A stretch of DNA of 64,000 nt from an uncultured Flavobacteriaceae bacterium (GTDB taxonomy: Bacteria > Bacteroidota > Bacteroidia > Flavobacteriales > Flavobacteriaceae). Below are positions 1-8,482 of the stretch, piece after piece. Both the position numbers and the translations under genes were made by a program. The notes below the pieces were generated by a model. The model did not search any database. It saw only the letters and a list, made by a program, of their open reading frames with translations, and had not been told where the DNA came from. Each line of letters begins with the position of its first letter. Position 1 is the first letter of the stretch. The stretch spans positions 186,001 through 250,000 of the forward strand of contig CANLWG010000006.1 of assembly GCA_947494715.1 (NCBI GenBank), read 5' to 3'.

Positions 1-2
1 GT

Positions 3-101
3 GCCTTTGTACCATCCTCAATAGAGGATGTTGAACGGACCATCAAGGAAAAAGGCCTGATTGAATTTCATCCCCCTACTTCCCTATCGTTCAAAAAATA
101 G
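3..101 (+). CDS. C-terminal end of an unidentified protein (truncated by window edge)
   Basis: An open frame enters from the left edge and ends at a TAG at 99-101. The visible 32 residues end in LSFKK and contain a charged stretch (IEDVERTIKEKG) that looks like an amphipathic helix. No family can be named from this tail. The downstream M1 peptidase starts 34 bases later on the same strand, so the two could be cotranscribed. Other frames close within a few codons here, which supports this frame. Confidence 0.45.
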   Translation, partial: AFVPSSIEDVERTIKEKGLIEFHPPTSLSFKK

Positions 102-134
102 GCACTGAAATTAAGAATCCGAATTAAAAGTAGT

Positions 135-1784
135 ATGATGAAAAATTGGTTAGTACAGGTTATCTTGATGATACCTCCCTGTGTTTTTGCGGTATTCCCA
201 CTTTCGGATAATTATCCCAAGAATCCGAATATCGATGCGTTGAATTACATATTTCGTATAGAATTATCTGACTCTACCGACAAAATCAAATGCGAAGAGA
301 CCATAGACGTTCGGTATTTGGCGGCCGGTGTAACAACGCTACGCCTTGATTTGGTCAATGCTTCCGAGAAATTGGGAAATAAGGGCATGGTGGTAAACCA
401 AGTAGTTTCCGAAGGCGGGGTTTTAGAATATGTGCATGAAAACGATGTATTGATCATTAAGCTTCCTGCGCCCGCTACTTTAAACCAGCGTACCAGCTAT
501 ACGGTTACGTATAAAGGTGTACCCGCTTCGGGACTCAAGATCGCCAATAATAAATATGGCGATCGGACATTCTTTAGTGACAATTGGCCGAATAAAGGCA
601 GGAATTGGTTGGCAACCATAGACCATCCGTATGACAAGGCCTTGTGTGAGTTTATCGTCACCGCTCCGGCACACTATCAGGTAGTATCCAATGGATTGAA
701 GATTGAAGAATCCGATTTGGCAAATGGTAAGCGCCTCACCCATTGGAAACAATCCGTTCCGATTGCAACTTGGTTATATGTTTTGGGAGCTGCACGGTTT
801 GCCGTAGACTATGTGGATGAATTTGAGGGGAAATCAATTGAGACTTGGGTATATTATCAAGATAGGGATGCCGGATTTTATGATTTTGCCATTCCTACGA
901 AAGACGCCTTGGAATTTTACAGCGATCATATAGGTCCCTTTTCGTATGAAAAACTAGCCAATATTCAGTCGAATAGTGTAAGCGGTGGTATGGAAGCCGC
1001 TTCGGCCATTCTCTATAGTGAAAACGCTGTTGTGGGTGATAGAAATGAGCGCTGGCGGAACGTGGTCATTCATGAAATAGCGCATCAGTGGTTTGGGAAT
1101 TCCGTAACGGAATATGATTGGGACGATGTTTGGCTGAGTGAGGGTTTTGCCACCTATTTCACTTTGCTTTTTATTGAGCACCAGTATGGCAAAGATGCCT
1201 TTCTGGAGGGACTCGCATCCAGTAAAAAAAGAGTGGACGAATTTCAAAGGAAGAATTCGGAGTATCGCATCGTTCATGACAATCTTACGGATATGTCCAA
1301 AGTGACCAGCATACAGACCTATCAAAAAGGCAGTTGGATTTTACACATGTTACGGGGATTTGTCGGCACGGATGTTTTCTGGAAGGGCATTCGATCGTAT
1401 TATAAAAAATACAAAGATTCAAATGCCACAACAGAGGATTTCAAAAGGGAAATGGAGGAAGCTTCCGGCCTAGTTTTAGAAGACTTTTTTCAGCAATGGC
1501 TCTATAGGCCCGGTATCCTAAAGTATGATGGCTCCTGGGAATATGATTCAAAGAAAAAAGAGGTCAAGATACGCATTGATCAAGTACAAACAGACGGTAG
1601 TCTTTTTAAGATGCCGTTGGAGGTTGGTATATATGGACTGGAAAGTCAAAAACCGGAAATCAAAAGGGTACTGGTCAATGAAAAATCGAACACATTTATA
1701 TTTCCCGTCGATTTCGAACCCGAAAAACTGGTTCTTGATCCTAACTTTTGGGTTTTGATGGAGGCAAGTTTTACGAAAAAATAA
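135..1784 (+). CDS. M1 family zinc aminopeptidase (exported)
   Basis: This 549-residue protein is a gluzincin of peptidase family M1, which removes N-terminal residues from peptides. The zinc site is complete: HEIAHQW at 313-319 and the second zinc ligand E336 in WLSEG, 19 residues after H317, which is the HExxH-x18-E spacing. The likely transition-state tyrosine is Y396 in the TYQKG motif. The substrate-binding motif normally written GxMEN reads GGMEA at 284-288, so the Glu is kept and the Asn is lost, as in some divergent M1 subfamilies. A hydrophobic N terminus (about residues 4-20) looks like a signal peptide, pointing to the periplasm. The start could be either of two adjacent ATGs (135 or 138). 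The length fits the short bacterial M1 form, with N-terminal saddle and catalytic domains but no large C-terminal domain. It converges on the permease gene. Confidence 0.93.
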   Translation: MMKNWLVQVILMIPPCVFAVFPLSDNYPKNPNIDALNYIFRIELSDSTDKIKCEETIDVRYLAAGVTTLRLDLVNASEKLGNKGMVVNQVVSEGGVLEYVHENDVLIIKLPAPATLNQRTSYTVTYKGVPASGLKIANNKYGDRTFFSDNWPNKGRNWLATIDHPYDKALCEFIVTAPAHYQVVSNGLKIEESDLANGKRLTHWKQSVPIATWLYVLGAARFAVDYVDEFEGKSIETWVYYQDRDAGFYDFAIPTKDALEFYSDHIGPFSYEKLANIQSNSVSGGMEAASAILYSENAVVGDRNERWRNVVIHEIAHQWFGNSVTEYDWDDVWLSEGFATYFTLLFIEHQYGKDAFLEGLASSKKRVDEFQRKNSEYRIVHDNLTDMSKVTSIQTYQKGSWILHMLRGFVGTDVFWKGIRSYYKKYKDSNATTEDFKREMEEASGLVLEDFFQQWLYRPGILKYDGSWEYDSKKKEVKIRIDQVQTDGSLFKMPLEVGIYGLESQKPEIKRVLVNEKSNTFIFPVDFEPEKLVLDPNFWVLMEASFTKK

Positions 1785-1809
1785 AGCTTTTAATTCTAAA
1801 GAATTGGGG

Positions 1810-2667
1810 TTAATTTTTAGTGAATCCATCATATAACATCACTCCTGAAGTATACAGTATTACGCCAATTACGACCCATCTGAGTACATCCAATGGCAAC
1901 GATTTTACAATAAAAGCAGCTATACATACAGCCACCACGCCCGGAATCGCCATGGCAATGGCGGCTTTCCGGTTATAGGCTTTTTCCCGGATAAAGCGCA
2001 CCGATGCCGGAGGCATAAGAAAAGCGCAGGACCCCATCATAATTGGAAAAGCTACTTTAGGCGACATGCCCAAAGCGAAAACCAATGCCATACAGGGAGC
2101 ATATAATCCAATACCGGCGGTCATCAAAGCACCTAAACCAAAGTTGGCGACCACGGCAATTGCCAATTTTCCATTTTGGAGCCCTATGGCTTCTCCTCCC
2201 CCTTGAATCCATTCCATACTAGTGGCCAACATAAAAAATGCCGTTACCAATAAGGCAAAGCCCATGACCAACCGAATCTTTTTTTCGGATAATTTGGCCA
2301 CTACCCCTGCTCCTAGGACCGCCCCTAAAGCAGCTGAGATAAACATCAAAACCAATGTTATGGGCTCTACTTCAATAATGGTAATAAAAATTATGGCTTG
2401 TAATAGAACCGGAAGGGTGTTCGCTACGTTCATCGTTCCCGGAATCTGTTTGTCCTTGGTCTGTTTTGTAAACTTTAAAAGGGCCGTCTGTGGAGCAAAT
2501 GCACCAATACCGAGTACATCGAAGAAGTTGACGACAAAGCCAATGACCGATGTTTTTAACCAACTGCTGTTTTCCAGTGTATTTCGATGCGCTAGGAAAT
2601 CCCTTGTCAAAACAACAGCGAACCAGACCGCGAGACCGGCCAACGAAATCCAAATTACAGTAATCAT
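1810..2667 (-). CDS. TauE/SafE family sulfite/anion exporter-like permease
   Basis: A 285-residue polytopic inner-membrane protein with about seven or eight hydrophobic segments arranged in two halves. Each half begins with a small-residue-rich stretch near GFVVNFFDVLGIG and FGLGALMTAGIGLY, which matches the TauE/SafE (DUF81) duplication. Members export sulfite, sulfoacetate or other small organic anions, or act as uncharacterised permeases; the substrate cannot be read here. The gene lies 79 bases downstream of the serine dehydratase gene on the same strand and may share its transcript, although TauE-serine metabolism links are not established. It ends head-on against the M1 peptidase with only 25 bases between stop codons. 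Confidence 0.88.
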   Translation of the reverse strand: MITVIWISLAGLAVWFAVVLTRDFLAHRNTLENSSWLKTSVIGFVVNFFDVLGIGAFAPQTALLKFTKQTKDKQIPGTMNVANTLPVLLQAIIFITIIEVEPITLVLMFISAALGAVLGAGVVAKLSEKKIRLVMGFALLVTAFFMLATSMEWIQGGGEAIGLQNGKLAIAVVANFGLGALMTAGIGLYAPCMALVFALGMSPKVAFPIMMGSCAFLMPPASVRFIREKAYNRKAAIAMAIPGVVAVCIAAFIVKSLPLDVLRWVVIGVILYTSGVMLYDGFTKN

Positions 2668-2746
2668 ATCTGTTTACTAAAAAGAATATGGAGGTTAAAA
2701 ATGACCAATGCCTTAAAGGGAATTTTGGCAAAATGAATCCCCTGAC

Positions 2747-4336
2747 CTAGCAAACCTTAAAAAAGGTCTTACTTCTGTTTATTTCTCCCTTGGCCAGCTT
2801 GGCCTCGATTTCCTTTGCGGTCTTTGTAATGGCAAGACCTCCCAGACCTGTGCAACGATGGGTGTTGGGCAATGCATCACCTACTCTCTTCATGGTCTCC
2901 ACCACTTCGTCCAGGGGAATCAAATGATCGTAATCGGACAGGGCCATATTCACACAGGAGATGGCATTTGTGGCCGCCATTACATTTCTATTCAGGCAGG
3001 GGGCCTCAACACGGTCGGCTATCATATCGCATATCATACCTAAGCTAGATTGTAATGCCATCGAAGCTGCAGAAAGTGATTGGTTCAACGTGCCTTTTTT
3101 TAACCCTACAATTGCGGCCGCAGCCATGCCCGATCCCGATCCGCATTCGGCCATGCATCCACCGACTTCCGCTGCGAATGTCGCGTGGGCTGCAATGAAA
3201 ACTCCGATGATTCCGGCCGCCAACATCGCCTTTACCATTTCATCCTCAGAAAGCTTCAATGTTCTGCCAACGCCGATAATTGCTCCGGGCAAGGCACCAC
3301 AAGATCCTGCAGTAGGCGCCGCGACTACAACTCCCATGGAACTTTTGACTTCCATCATTACAGAGGTGAATAAAATCACTTGGTTAAGAATATCGCCCTC
3401 CACGAGAGTTTTGTCCTTTATGCGTTCCTGAAACGCTAAGGACTGTGGCCCTAAAATGCGATCGGCATATTTTGTTCCCTTTAGTCCAAGGTCTATGGCA
3501 CGCTGCATGATTCCCAATATGGAGCGCATCTTTTCAAATACTTCCTCTTTGGAGATATTCCCCCGCATGCTTTCATAGGCTACGGCCAACTCCCATAATT
3601 CAAGGTTTTTATCCGTGTTGTATTCCAGCATTTCGCTACAGGTGATAAAAGGTACCGTAAGATTTTTACGTGCCATTATGGGAAGTACGGGATGAATCTT
3701 CTTAATGCAAAGAACCTGGTCCATTTTTAAGAGTGCCGCTTCCAAACTAGCGGTAATGAATTGGTTCGATTTTATTTCGATGAAAGAAGAAGCTCCTTTA
3801 CGTAGTGCAATTTCATCACAAGTAAAAGACTGTTCAATATGTTCAATAAGATGTGCGGGTGATTTAACATATACCAAGGTTTGATAAAAATCCCCGGCCA
3901 TTGATACTGGGGCTCCGTCGATTTCAATAATCTCGATCATGCCCCCTCCCGTTGAAATGGCCGTTACTGTTCGGGTCTCTTTGCTATTTTTTAGGGTAAT
4001 CTTATAGGTATTGGGATGTGTGGCCCCTATGGGATGAATATCGATATGAATTTGAATCCCCGCTTCTTCAATAGCCTGTAAATAATTCGGTAGGCGCTCC
4101 TCGTCCGCTTCCCATCCCATGAAGCCCCCGAATAAACCCATGTCCGATCCTTGACCTTTGTGGGTCGTTGCCAAAGAACCATTTGGATCGAACTCAATAT
4201 AGACTTCTTTGATGTCGCCATCCATTAAATCGAGACACATTCGGCCGATGCGCAAAGAAGCTGCACAATGTGAGCTTGACGGCCCCCGCATTACCGGTCC
4301 GATTACATCATTGAATATGCTGGGATATCCTGTCAT
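2747..4336 (-). CDS. sdaA: L-serine ammonia-lyase, Fe-S dependent, single chain
   Basis: Converts L-serine to pyruvate and ammonia using a [4Fe-4S] cluster as Lewis acid; cytoplasmic. The 529 residues fuse the beta domain (about 1-155, with the GPSSSH signature at 18-23) to the catalytic alpha domain (about 240-515). Predicted cluster cysteines are C346 in PTAGSC, C394 in GGCMAE and C447 in APCLNRN, the three positions conserved in the family. The protein ends in a cysteine (C529). In the Legionella enzyme of this type the C-terminal cysteine folds back and caps the cluster, so a self-inhibited resting state is plausible here too. The start at 4336 puts GPSSSH at the usual distance from the N terminus. 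It is divergent from the cyclase gene at 4438. Confidence 0.93.
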   Translation of the reverse strand: MTGYPSIFNDVIGPVMRGPSSSHCAASLRIGRMCLDLMDGDIKEVYIEFDPNGSLATTHKGQGSDMGLFGGFMGWEADEERLPNYLQAIEEAGIQIHIDIHPIGATHPNTYKITLKNSKETRTVTAISTGGGMIEIIEIDGAPVSMAGDFYQTLVYVKSPAHLIEHIEQSFTCDEIALRKGASSFIEIKSNQFITASLEAALLKMDQVLCIKKIHPVLPIMARKNLTVPFITCSEMLEYNTDKNLELWELAVAYESMRGNISKEEVFEKMRSILGIMQRAIDLGLKGTKYADRILGPQSLAFQERIKDKTLVEGDILNQVILFTSVMMEVKSSMGVVVAAPTAGSCGALPGAIIGVGRTLKLSEDEMVKAMLAAGIIGVFIAAHATFAAEVGGCMAECGSGSGMAAAAIVGLKKGTLNQSLSAASMALQSSLGMICDMIADRVEAPCLNRNVMAATNAISCVNMALSDYDHLIPLDEVVETMKRVGDALPNTHRCTGLGGLAITKTAKEIEAKLAKGEINRSKTFFKVC

Positions 4337-4437
4337 CTGGTGAACTACATTTTAATATTTGAAAGTCAAGATTTCATAAAGATAAAACATCTTAGGTCTA
4401 AATCGCCTATCTTGATAGCTCTTTAAAAGGATAAGGA

Positions 4438-5520
4438 ATGAATAGAGCAATACGAATGTTTTTGAACCATTTATGGCAATCCATACTCTTTTGGACCTTT
4501 GCTATGGTGCTCTGGGCAATGTTTCGGTTTTATGGCCTTGAGTCCGAAGAAGGTGTTACCATTAGTGCGGACTTTCGCGAAGGTCTGCAAATAAAGAATA
4601 TACTTCCATTATTTGCGCTTGCCGGTTTTCTAATGGGTATTTTCTACGCCACGATGGAGTTCGCTTTTGACAGGTATAATTCCAAAAGACGTTCCATAGG
4701 GTTAACCATCATTATAAAGACGCTTATTTATTTGTTTTTTATAATACTGATAGCGACTTCCATGATCGAACTGGGAACAAATCTGTTTGGGCTCAAGAAA
4801 AATAACGACTTGGGTTGGTGGCGGCATGACAAGGGGTTTTGGATAACTACCCTATATTTTTTGTTTACCTCCCTGATTTTTTCTTTCATTAGGATTGCCA
4901 ATGAAAAATTCGGAAAAGGGGTATTTCTAAAAATGTTATTGGGGAAGTATAAAAAACCTCAGGAAGAAAAACGGATCTTTATGTTTCTTGATTTAAAATC
5001 CTCGACCACTATTGCCGAAGCCTTGGGGCATTTTAAATACAGCCAACTTATTCAGGATTGTTTTTATGACCTGAATGATATTGTTCCGAAATATGCTGCT
5101 GAAATTTATCAATATGTTGGAGATGAAGCGGTACTTAGTTGGCCGTACCACAGAGGGTTGGCCAATACTAATTGTGTGGCTTTATTTTTCGCATTTCAGA
5201 CTGTTTTGAAGTCACGGAATTCCTATTATATGGATAAATACGGATTGGTTCCCGAATTTAAGGCTGGTCTCCATGGCGGAAAGCTAATGGTCGCCGAGGT
5301 AGGGGTTGTAAAAAAGGAGCTGGCTTTTCATGGCGATGTGATCAATACCTCCGCAAGGATACAGGCGGAATGTAATAAACATAATGTTACTGTTTTGATA
5401 TCCGAGGAATTAAAGGAAGATTTGCCGGCAGACTCAAAATATTCGACAAAATCCATAGGCAATCTGCTTTTAAAAGGGAAAAAGGAAGAATTGAATGTTT
5501 TTACCATTCTTCAAGGCTAA
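4438..5520 (+). CDS. Membrane class III adenylate/guanylate cyclase
   Basis: A 360-residue protein with about four membrane helices (between residues 12 and 155) followed by a cytoplasmic class III nucleotide cyclase domain (about 178-358). Metal-binding aspartates are visible at D185 (FLDLKSST) and D229 (VGDEA), and the transition-state pair N303 and R307 lies in GDVINTSARIQ. These residues suggest an active enzyme making cAMP or cGMP. The substrate choice cannot be fixed by eye. Class III cyclases with a compact four-helix membrane domain are common in Bacteroidota and usually uncharacterised. A Crp-type regulator is encoded at 32220-32783, but many Bacteroidota members of that family do not bind cAMP, so no link is claimed. 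Confidence 0.9.
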   Translation: MNRAIRMFLNHLWQSILFWTFAMVLWAMFRFYGLESEEGVTISADFREGLQIKNILPLFALAGFLMGIFYATMEFAFDRYNSKRRSIGLTIIIKTLIYLFFIILIATSMIELGTNLFGLKKNNDLGWWRHDKGFWITTLYFLFTSLIFSFIRIANEKFGKGVFLKMLLGKYKKPQEEKRIFMFLDLKSSTTIAEALGHFKYSQLIQDCFYDLNDIVPKYAAEIYQYVGDEAVLSWPYHRGLANTNCVALFFAFQTVLKSRNSYYMDKYGLVPEFKAGLHGGKLMVAEVGVVKKELAFHGDVINTSARIQAECNKHNVTVLISEELKEDLPADSKYSTKSIGNLLLKGKKEELNVFTILQG

Positions 5521-5596
5521 TATTTCTTATGGAAAATTACCTAGCCAATTTTGGATACCTCTTAAATAAATTGGGTTTTTTTAAAATTTAAACGGG

Positions 5597-5630
5597 CAGG
5601 TTCACGACAGTAGCGAACAGATTCACGACA
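5597..5630 (+). promoter_or_regulatory. LytTR-type direct repeat upstream of the ankyrin gene
   Basis: Two 13-bp copies, CAGGTTCACGACA (5597-5609) and CAGATTCACGACA (5618-5630), differ at one base and lie exactly 21 bp apart. LytTR-domain regulators (AgrA, VirR, AlgR class) bind paired direct repeats of about 9 bp with 12-13 bp spacers, i.e. 21-22 bp periodicity. A weak -7-like element ATACTTTG follows at 5637-5644. A LytTR gene sits just downstream at 6295. Sites of the same kind occur at 30288-30322 and 37401-37439. Confidence 0.6.
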
Positions 5631-5680
5631 AATAGGATACTTTGCTTTGAAGGTTCACAAAATTCTTGGTTTTTTACGAA

Positions 5681-6190
5681 ATGGAAAGAAACGATTTTAT
5701 CAAAAAAAGTATGGCTTTTGGAGGAATTGCCACTGTAGTTCCCACTATGGCCATGTCCCATGGAAAAAGGGCTATAAAAGAGTTGTTCGACCAACAGGAA
5801 ATTTCTGAATTTGTGTCCGCTGCACATAAAAGCTTGGAGGACACCCAAAAGATTATTGTGGCCAAACCTTTATTGCTGAATTGCACCAGCCAACTTGCCA
5901 AAGGAGATTTTGAGACGGCCATCGGGGGTGCATCGCATATGGGGAGAAAGGATATTGCCGATTTTCTGGTATCCAAAGGGGCACGGTTGGATATTTTTAA
6001 CTACACTTTTTTGGGATACGATGATTTTGTCCGGAAGCTCATTACGGACCATCCCCATCTGCTCAATGCACCAGGACCTCATGGATTTACACTGCTGCAT
6101 CACGCAGAAGTAGGCGAACGCAAGGAATTGGCCGCTTGGTTACAGGAAAAAGGGCTCGTAGAAACCTTTTTCAAGGGCGTTTTCGGGTAG
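5681..6190 (+). CDS. Small exported ankyrin-repeat protein
   Basis: The start is placed at the ATG at 5681 because the protein then begins ERNDFIKKSMAFGG, a degenerate Tat-like or Sec-like export signal common in Bacteroidota (RN instead of RR). The product is 169 residues. About residues 65-160 form two or three ankyrin-type helical repeats, with ASHMGRKDIADFLVSKGA and TLLHHAEVGERKELAAWLQ as the clearest units. No catalytic motif is visible. The gene is preceded by a LytTR-type direct repeat and followed, 104 bases later, by a membrane LytTR regulator on the same strand, so it is the likely output of that regulator. Function is unknown; it may be a protein-binding module in the periplasm. 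Confidence 0.7.
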   Translation: MERNDFIKKSMAFGGIATVVPTMAMSHGKRAIKELFDQQEISEFVSAAHKSLEDTQKIIVAKPLLLNCTSQLAKGDFETAIGGASHMGRKDIADFLVSKGARLDIFNYTFLGYDDFVRKLITDHPHLLNAPGPHGFTLLHHAEVGERKELAAWLQEKGLVETFFKGVFG

Positions 6191-6241
6191 GCAATATGAA
6201 ACTTCAAATGTATCGGGACGTTCTCAACGTATCCAAAGCTC

Positions 6242-6249
6242 TATATTTG
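6242..6249 (+). promoter_or_regulatory. Candidate Bacteroidota -7 promoter element (TATATTTG)
   Basis: TATATTTG matches the Bacteroidota sigma-A -7 consensus TAnnTTTG and lies 45 bases before the LytTR start codon at 6295. I do not see a clear -33 TTTG at the expected distance, so this remains a candidate. Confidence 0.4.
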
Positions 6250-6294
6250 TAGGGATGGGAATAACAAGGTGTATTTTTCCAATTGGATTTTTAG

Positions 6295-7035
6295 ATGATG
6301 TGGTCCGTTAATACAGATAGACGGTTCTTTTGTTTTGCTACACTAGTACTGCTAGTAGTGTTTGGTATTTCCCTCATTCAAAACGTTATCCGGTACAAGC
6401 ATCATGCAAGCTATGATATTTGGACCTCGGTAATTTACCTAGCAGTTTCCGTATTGCTCTTTATTCCCTTTATGATACTTTCGTTCCAACTACAAAAAGA
6501 GTTAAATGTCCGGTTTGATAAATGGTACTGGCCTATGGTCGTTCTGTTCGCCCTTGTTATTTTGCTTACTTTTTATCTTCTATCGGGGATTCTTTTACAT
6601 AGTCTCGAATTCTTTGATCATTTTATTTCAGAGGATTACGCACGTTACTATTTTGGTCGCGAGGCCCTATATCATCTTTTGGTAATTTTTGGATCCTCGT
6701 TGTTCGTAAGAGTTAAAGGGAAGAAAAAAAGGACAACTATAGAAGTCAGTAAGGGTAGAAAGACCATAACACTTCGTTTGGATGCCGTGCATTGGATCGA
6801 AGCAGATGATCATTACCTTAACTTTTATACGGAAACGGAAGTCTTTATCAAACGGGCCAGTCTAAGTGATATGGCAAAACAACTTGCGCCTGATTTTATT
6901 AGAATTCACAGAAAATATGTGGTCAACAAAAGTCAAATCGTATCCAAAGAAAAGAAGCAACGCAAAGAATTTATCCTCCTTGGTTCGGGGAAAAAACTAA
7001 AAGTGGGCCAGTCTTTTGTACCGTTGTCCTGGTAA
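6295..7035 (+). CDS. Membrane-anchored LytTR transcription regulator
   Basis: A 246-residue one-component regulator. About four membrane helices occupy residues 10-140, followed by a LytTR DNA-binding domain (about 148-246). LytTR signatures include WIEADDHYLNFYTE, the DFIRIHRKYVVNKSQI segment and the final LKVGQSFVPL strand. There is no receiver domain, so the signal is presumably sensed in or through the membrane. The same design is seen at 30324-31079. The likely target is the direct repeat at 5597-5630 before the neighbouring ankyrin gene. Two ATGs in tandem (6295 and 6298) could start the protein. A TATATTTG element lies 45 bases upstream. Confidence 0.88.
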   Translation: MMWSVNTDRRFFCFATLVLLVVFGISLIQNVIRYKHHASYDIWTSVIYLAVSVLLFIPFMILSFQLQKELNVRFDKWYWPMVVLFALVILLTFYLLSGILLHSLEFFDHFISEDYARYYFGREALYHLLVIFGSSLFVRVKGKKKRTTIEVSKGRKTITLRLDAVHWIEADDHYLNFYTETEVFIKRASLSDMAKQLAPDFIRIHRKYVVNKSQIVSKEKKQRKEFILLGSGKKLKVGQSFVPLSW

Positions 7036-7186
7036 ATGCCTCCAGATTGCTAGGTCGTTGTTTATCCTCCTGACGGTAAAGTTCTCTTCAAAACTTATAC
7101 TGGACAAAACCGAAATGTTTTAGGTAAGGCGCCACATAACTAAATGAGTAGAGCTCAACATAGTCTACGATCTTAACCAACTATGT

Positions 7187-8044
7187 CTAATACGTAGCGC
7201 CCACCCGAACAAAACTATTTTTTAAATGGTATCTCGGTGCTTCGGGAGCAGCCATACAACAGGTAGATCCCAAATAGAATAATGCTATTTCCTCCAGTTT
7301 TTCCACTTTCGACCCTACAGCCATATTTTTAGGAAGTGCGATGGTACCCACTGCCGGACCCCCGACTATGGATAAGTACCACGTACGTCCCCAGATATCC
7401 ACAATATCTATGTTGTACCGTTCGTTGCGCAATGCGGGCAGAGAGGGATTCTGTTTGTAGATCCACGGCCTAAGTACCACAAGGTCTCCGGGAACGTGCT
7501 GAATTCGGCTTACGGTACCCGATACCGGAGCATGGATACGATGGTAGTTCTTATTATGCAAAAACACATTCGTGAAGTAATAATCTTTAGGGATGGGAAC
7601 CTCACCTATCTGGAAAATAGTTTCAATACGGCGCTTGTCACCCTTAACATTGGAGATTGTGGTATCTGCTACAGATCCCATATCACAAAGCAGGCCTTCG
7701 CAAGGCCAAACATGGGCACTTTGGTTTTGAGGAAGTTCTTTGAATTCCCTGGTGAAAAAATCCTGAAAGTTGGTAAATTCCTTTTTGCCATTGGGCGGTT
7801 TAAACTTTTGCAGATAGTTCTTATCGGTGTAGTTAACCCTTAGATAGGGGCCTATAATCTTTTTGGAATATGGTTTGGTATATAAGGAAGAGTACCATGC
7901 GGATATTCCACGCTGTAGGTTACTTGGTAAATTTCCCCAAAGCCGAACGGAAAGGAATTGATAAATGGCAGCTCTCCACCGTGGTACTTTAAAAACCGTA
8001 AAACGGGTGTCGGATTCTGAGGTAGGAAAGAAAACAGATGGCAT
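7187..8044 (-). CDS. Phosphatidylserine decarboxylase-related protein
   Basis: A 285-residue member of the PSD proenzyme family, which decarboxylates phosphatidylserine to phosphatidylethanolamine after self-cleavage to form a pyruvoyl group. Visible family marks are FTNFQDFFTREFKEL (91-105), the histidine motif HNKNYHRIHAPVSG (163-176) and the LGST self-cleavage site, with predicted scission between G259 and S260. One catalytic position is unusual: the PxDG motif that supplies the processing aspartate reads PCEG at 114-117, so Asp is replaced by Glu. The Ser is followed by T-C-C, also uncommon. No obvious hydrophobic N-terminal anchor is present. It may be a paralogue of the housekeeping enzyme rather than Psd itself, so no symbol is given. 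A 142-base gap follows the upstream LytTR gene. Confidence 0.8.
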   Translation of the reverse strand: MPSVFFPTSESDTRFTVFKVPRWRAAIYQFLSVRLWGNLPSNLQRGISAWYSSLYTKPYSKKIIGPYLRVNYTDKNYLQKFKPPNGKKEFTNFQDFFTREFKELPQNQSAHVWPCEGLLCDMGSVADTTISNVKGDKRRIETIFQIGEVPIPKDYYFTNVFLHNKNYHRIHAPVSGTVSRIQHVPGDLVVLRPWIYKQNPSLPALRNERYNIDIVDIWGRTWYLSIVGGPAVGTIALPKNMAVGSKVEKLEEIALFYLGSTCCMAAPEAPRYHLKNSFVRVGATY

Positions 8045-8482
8045 ACGTTTCGTTTATTTTTAATGGCAAGTGCCCTACTATCCAGTTTTCCCTCCTCAAG
8101 GTCCAAATAGTACGAGCACCTTGCCAAATCGGTAACAATTTCCCAATATCGGCTTCTTGCTATTGGGAAGAATTTTATTTTGGAAGTCTTTCAAAACCTG
8201 ATGAAAGCTCTATTAAAAAGACTGTCCGCTTTTTGATGATGACTCAAAGTAAGGTCGCGTACCATGCATTATCAAGACATTTTTGTGAATGACTCGGTTC
8301 ACTTGGGATATGACTTTTAAGGGTCGATTGATGACGAAAACGGGTCTAAAAGTGCTGTTGGGGCGGATGAAAAGTCACTGGCCTCCCATTTAAGGAATGA
8401 TTAACAGAAAAAAATGTGAAATGCTTTCCTAAACCTGAAGTGAGAACCCATTTTGTAGATTAGGAAAATTAAAGAGGGGTAT
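8045..8482. other. Intergenic region with one dyad, no gene found
   Basis: The 438 bases between the PSD-like start and the stop of the LytTR response regulator hold no convincing gene. A perfect 9-bp inverted repeat, TTCCCAATA (8140-8148) and TATTGGGAA (8161-8169) with a 12-base loop, is the only clear structure. It is not followed by a T run on either strand, so it looks more like an operator or stalled-transcript structure than an intrinsic terminator. Confidence 0.35.

Noticed and set aside
2961-3431. 156-codon open frame opposite the serine dehydratase gene
   Set aside because: It is antisense to a conserved enzyme, has no recognisable domain and mirrors the codon pattern of the true gene.
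7852-8127. 91-codon minus-strand frame overlapping the start of the PSD-like gene
   Set aside because: It runs in another frame over conserved PSD sequence and shows no family features.
8140-8169. Perfect 9-bp dyad considered as an intrinsic terminator
   Set aside because: There is no T run after either arm, so it is reported only as a dyad within the gap.
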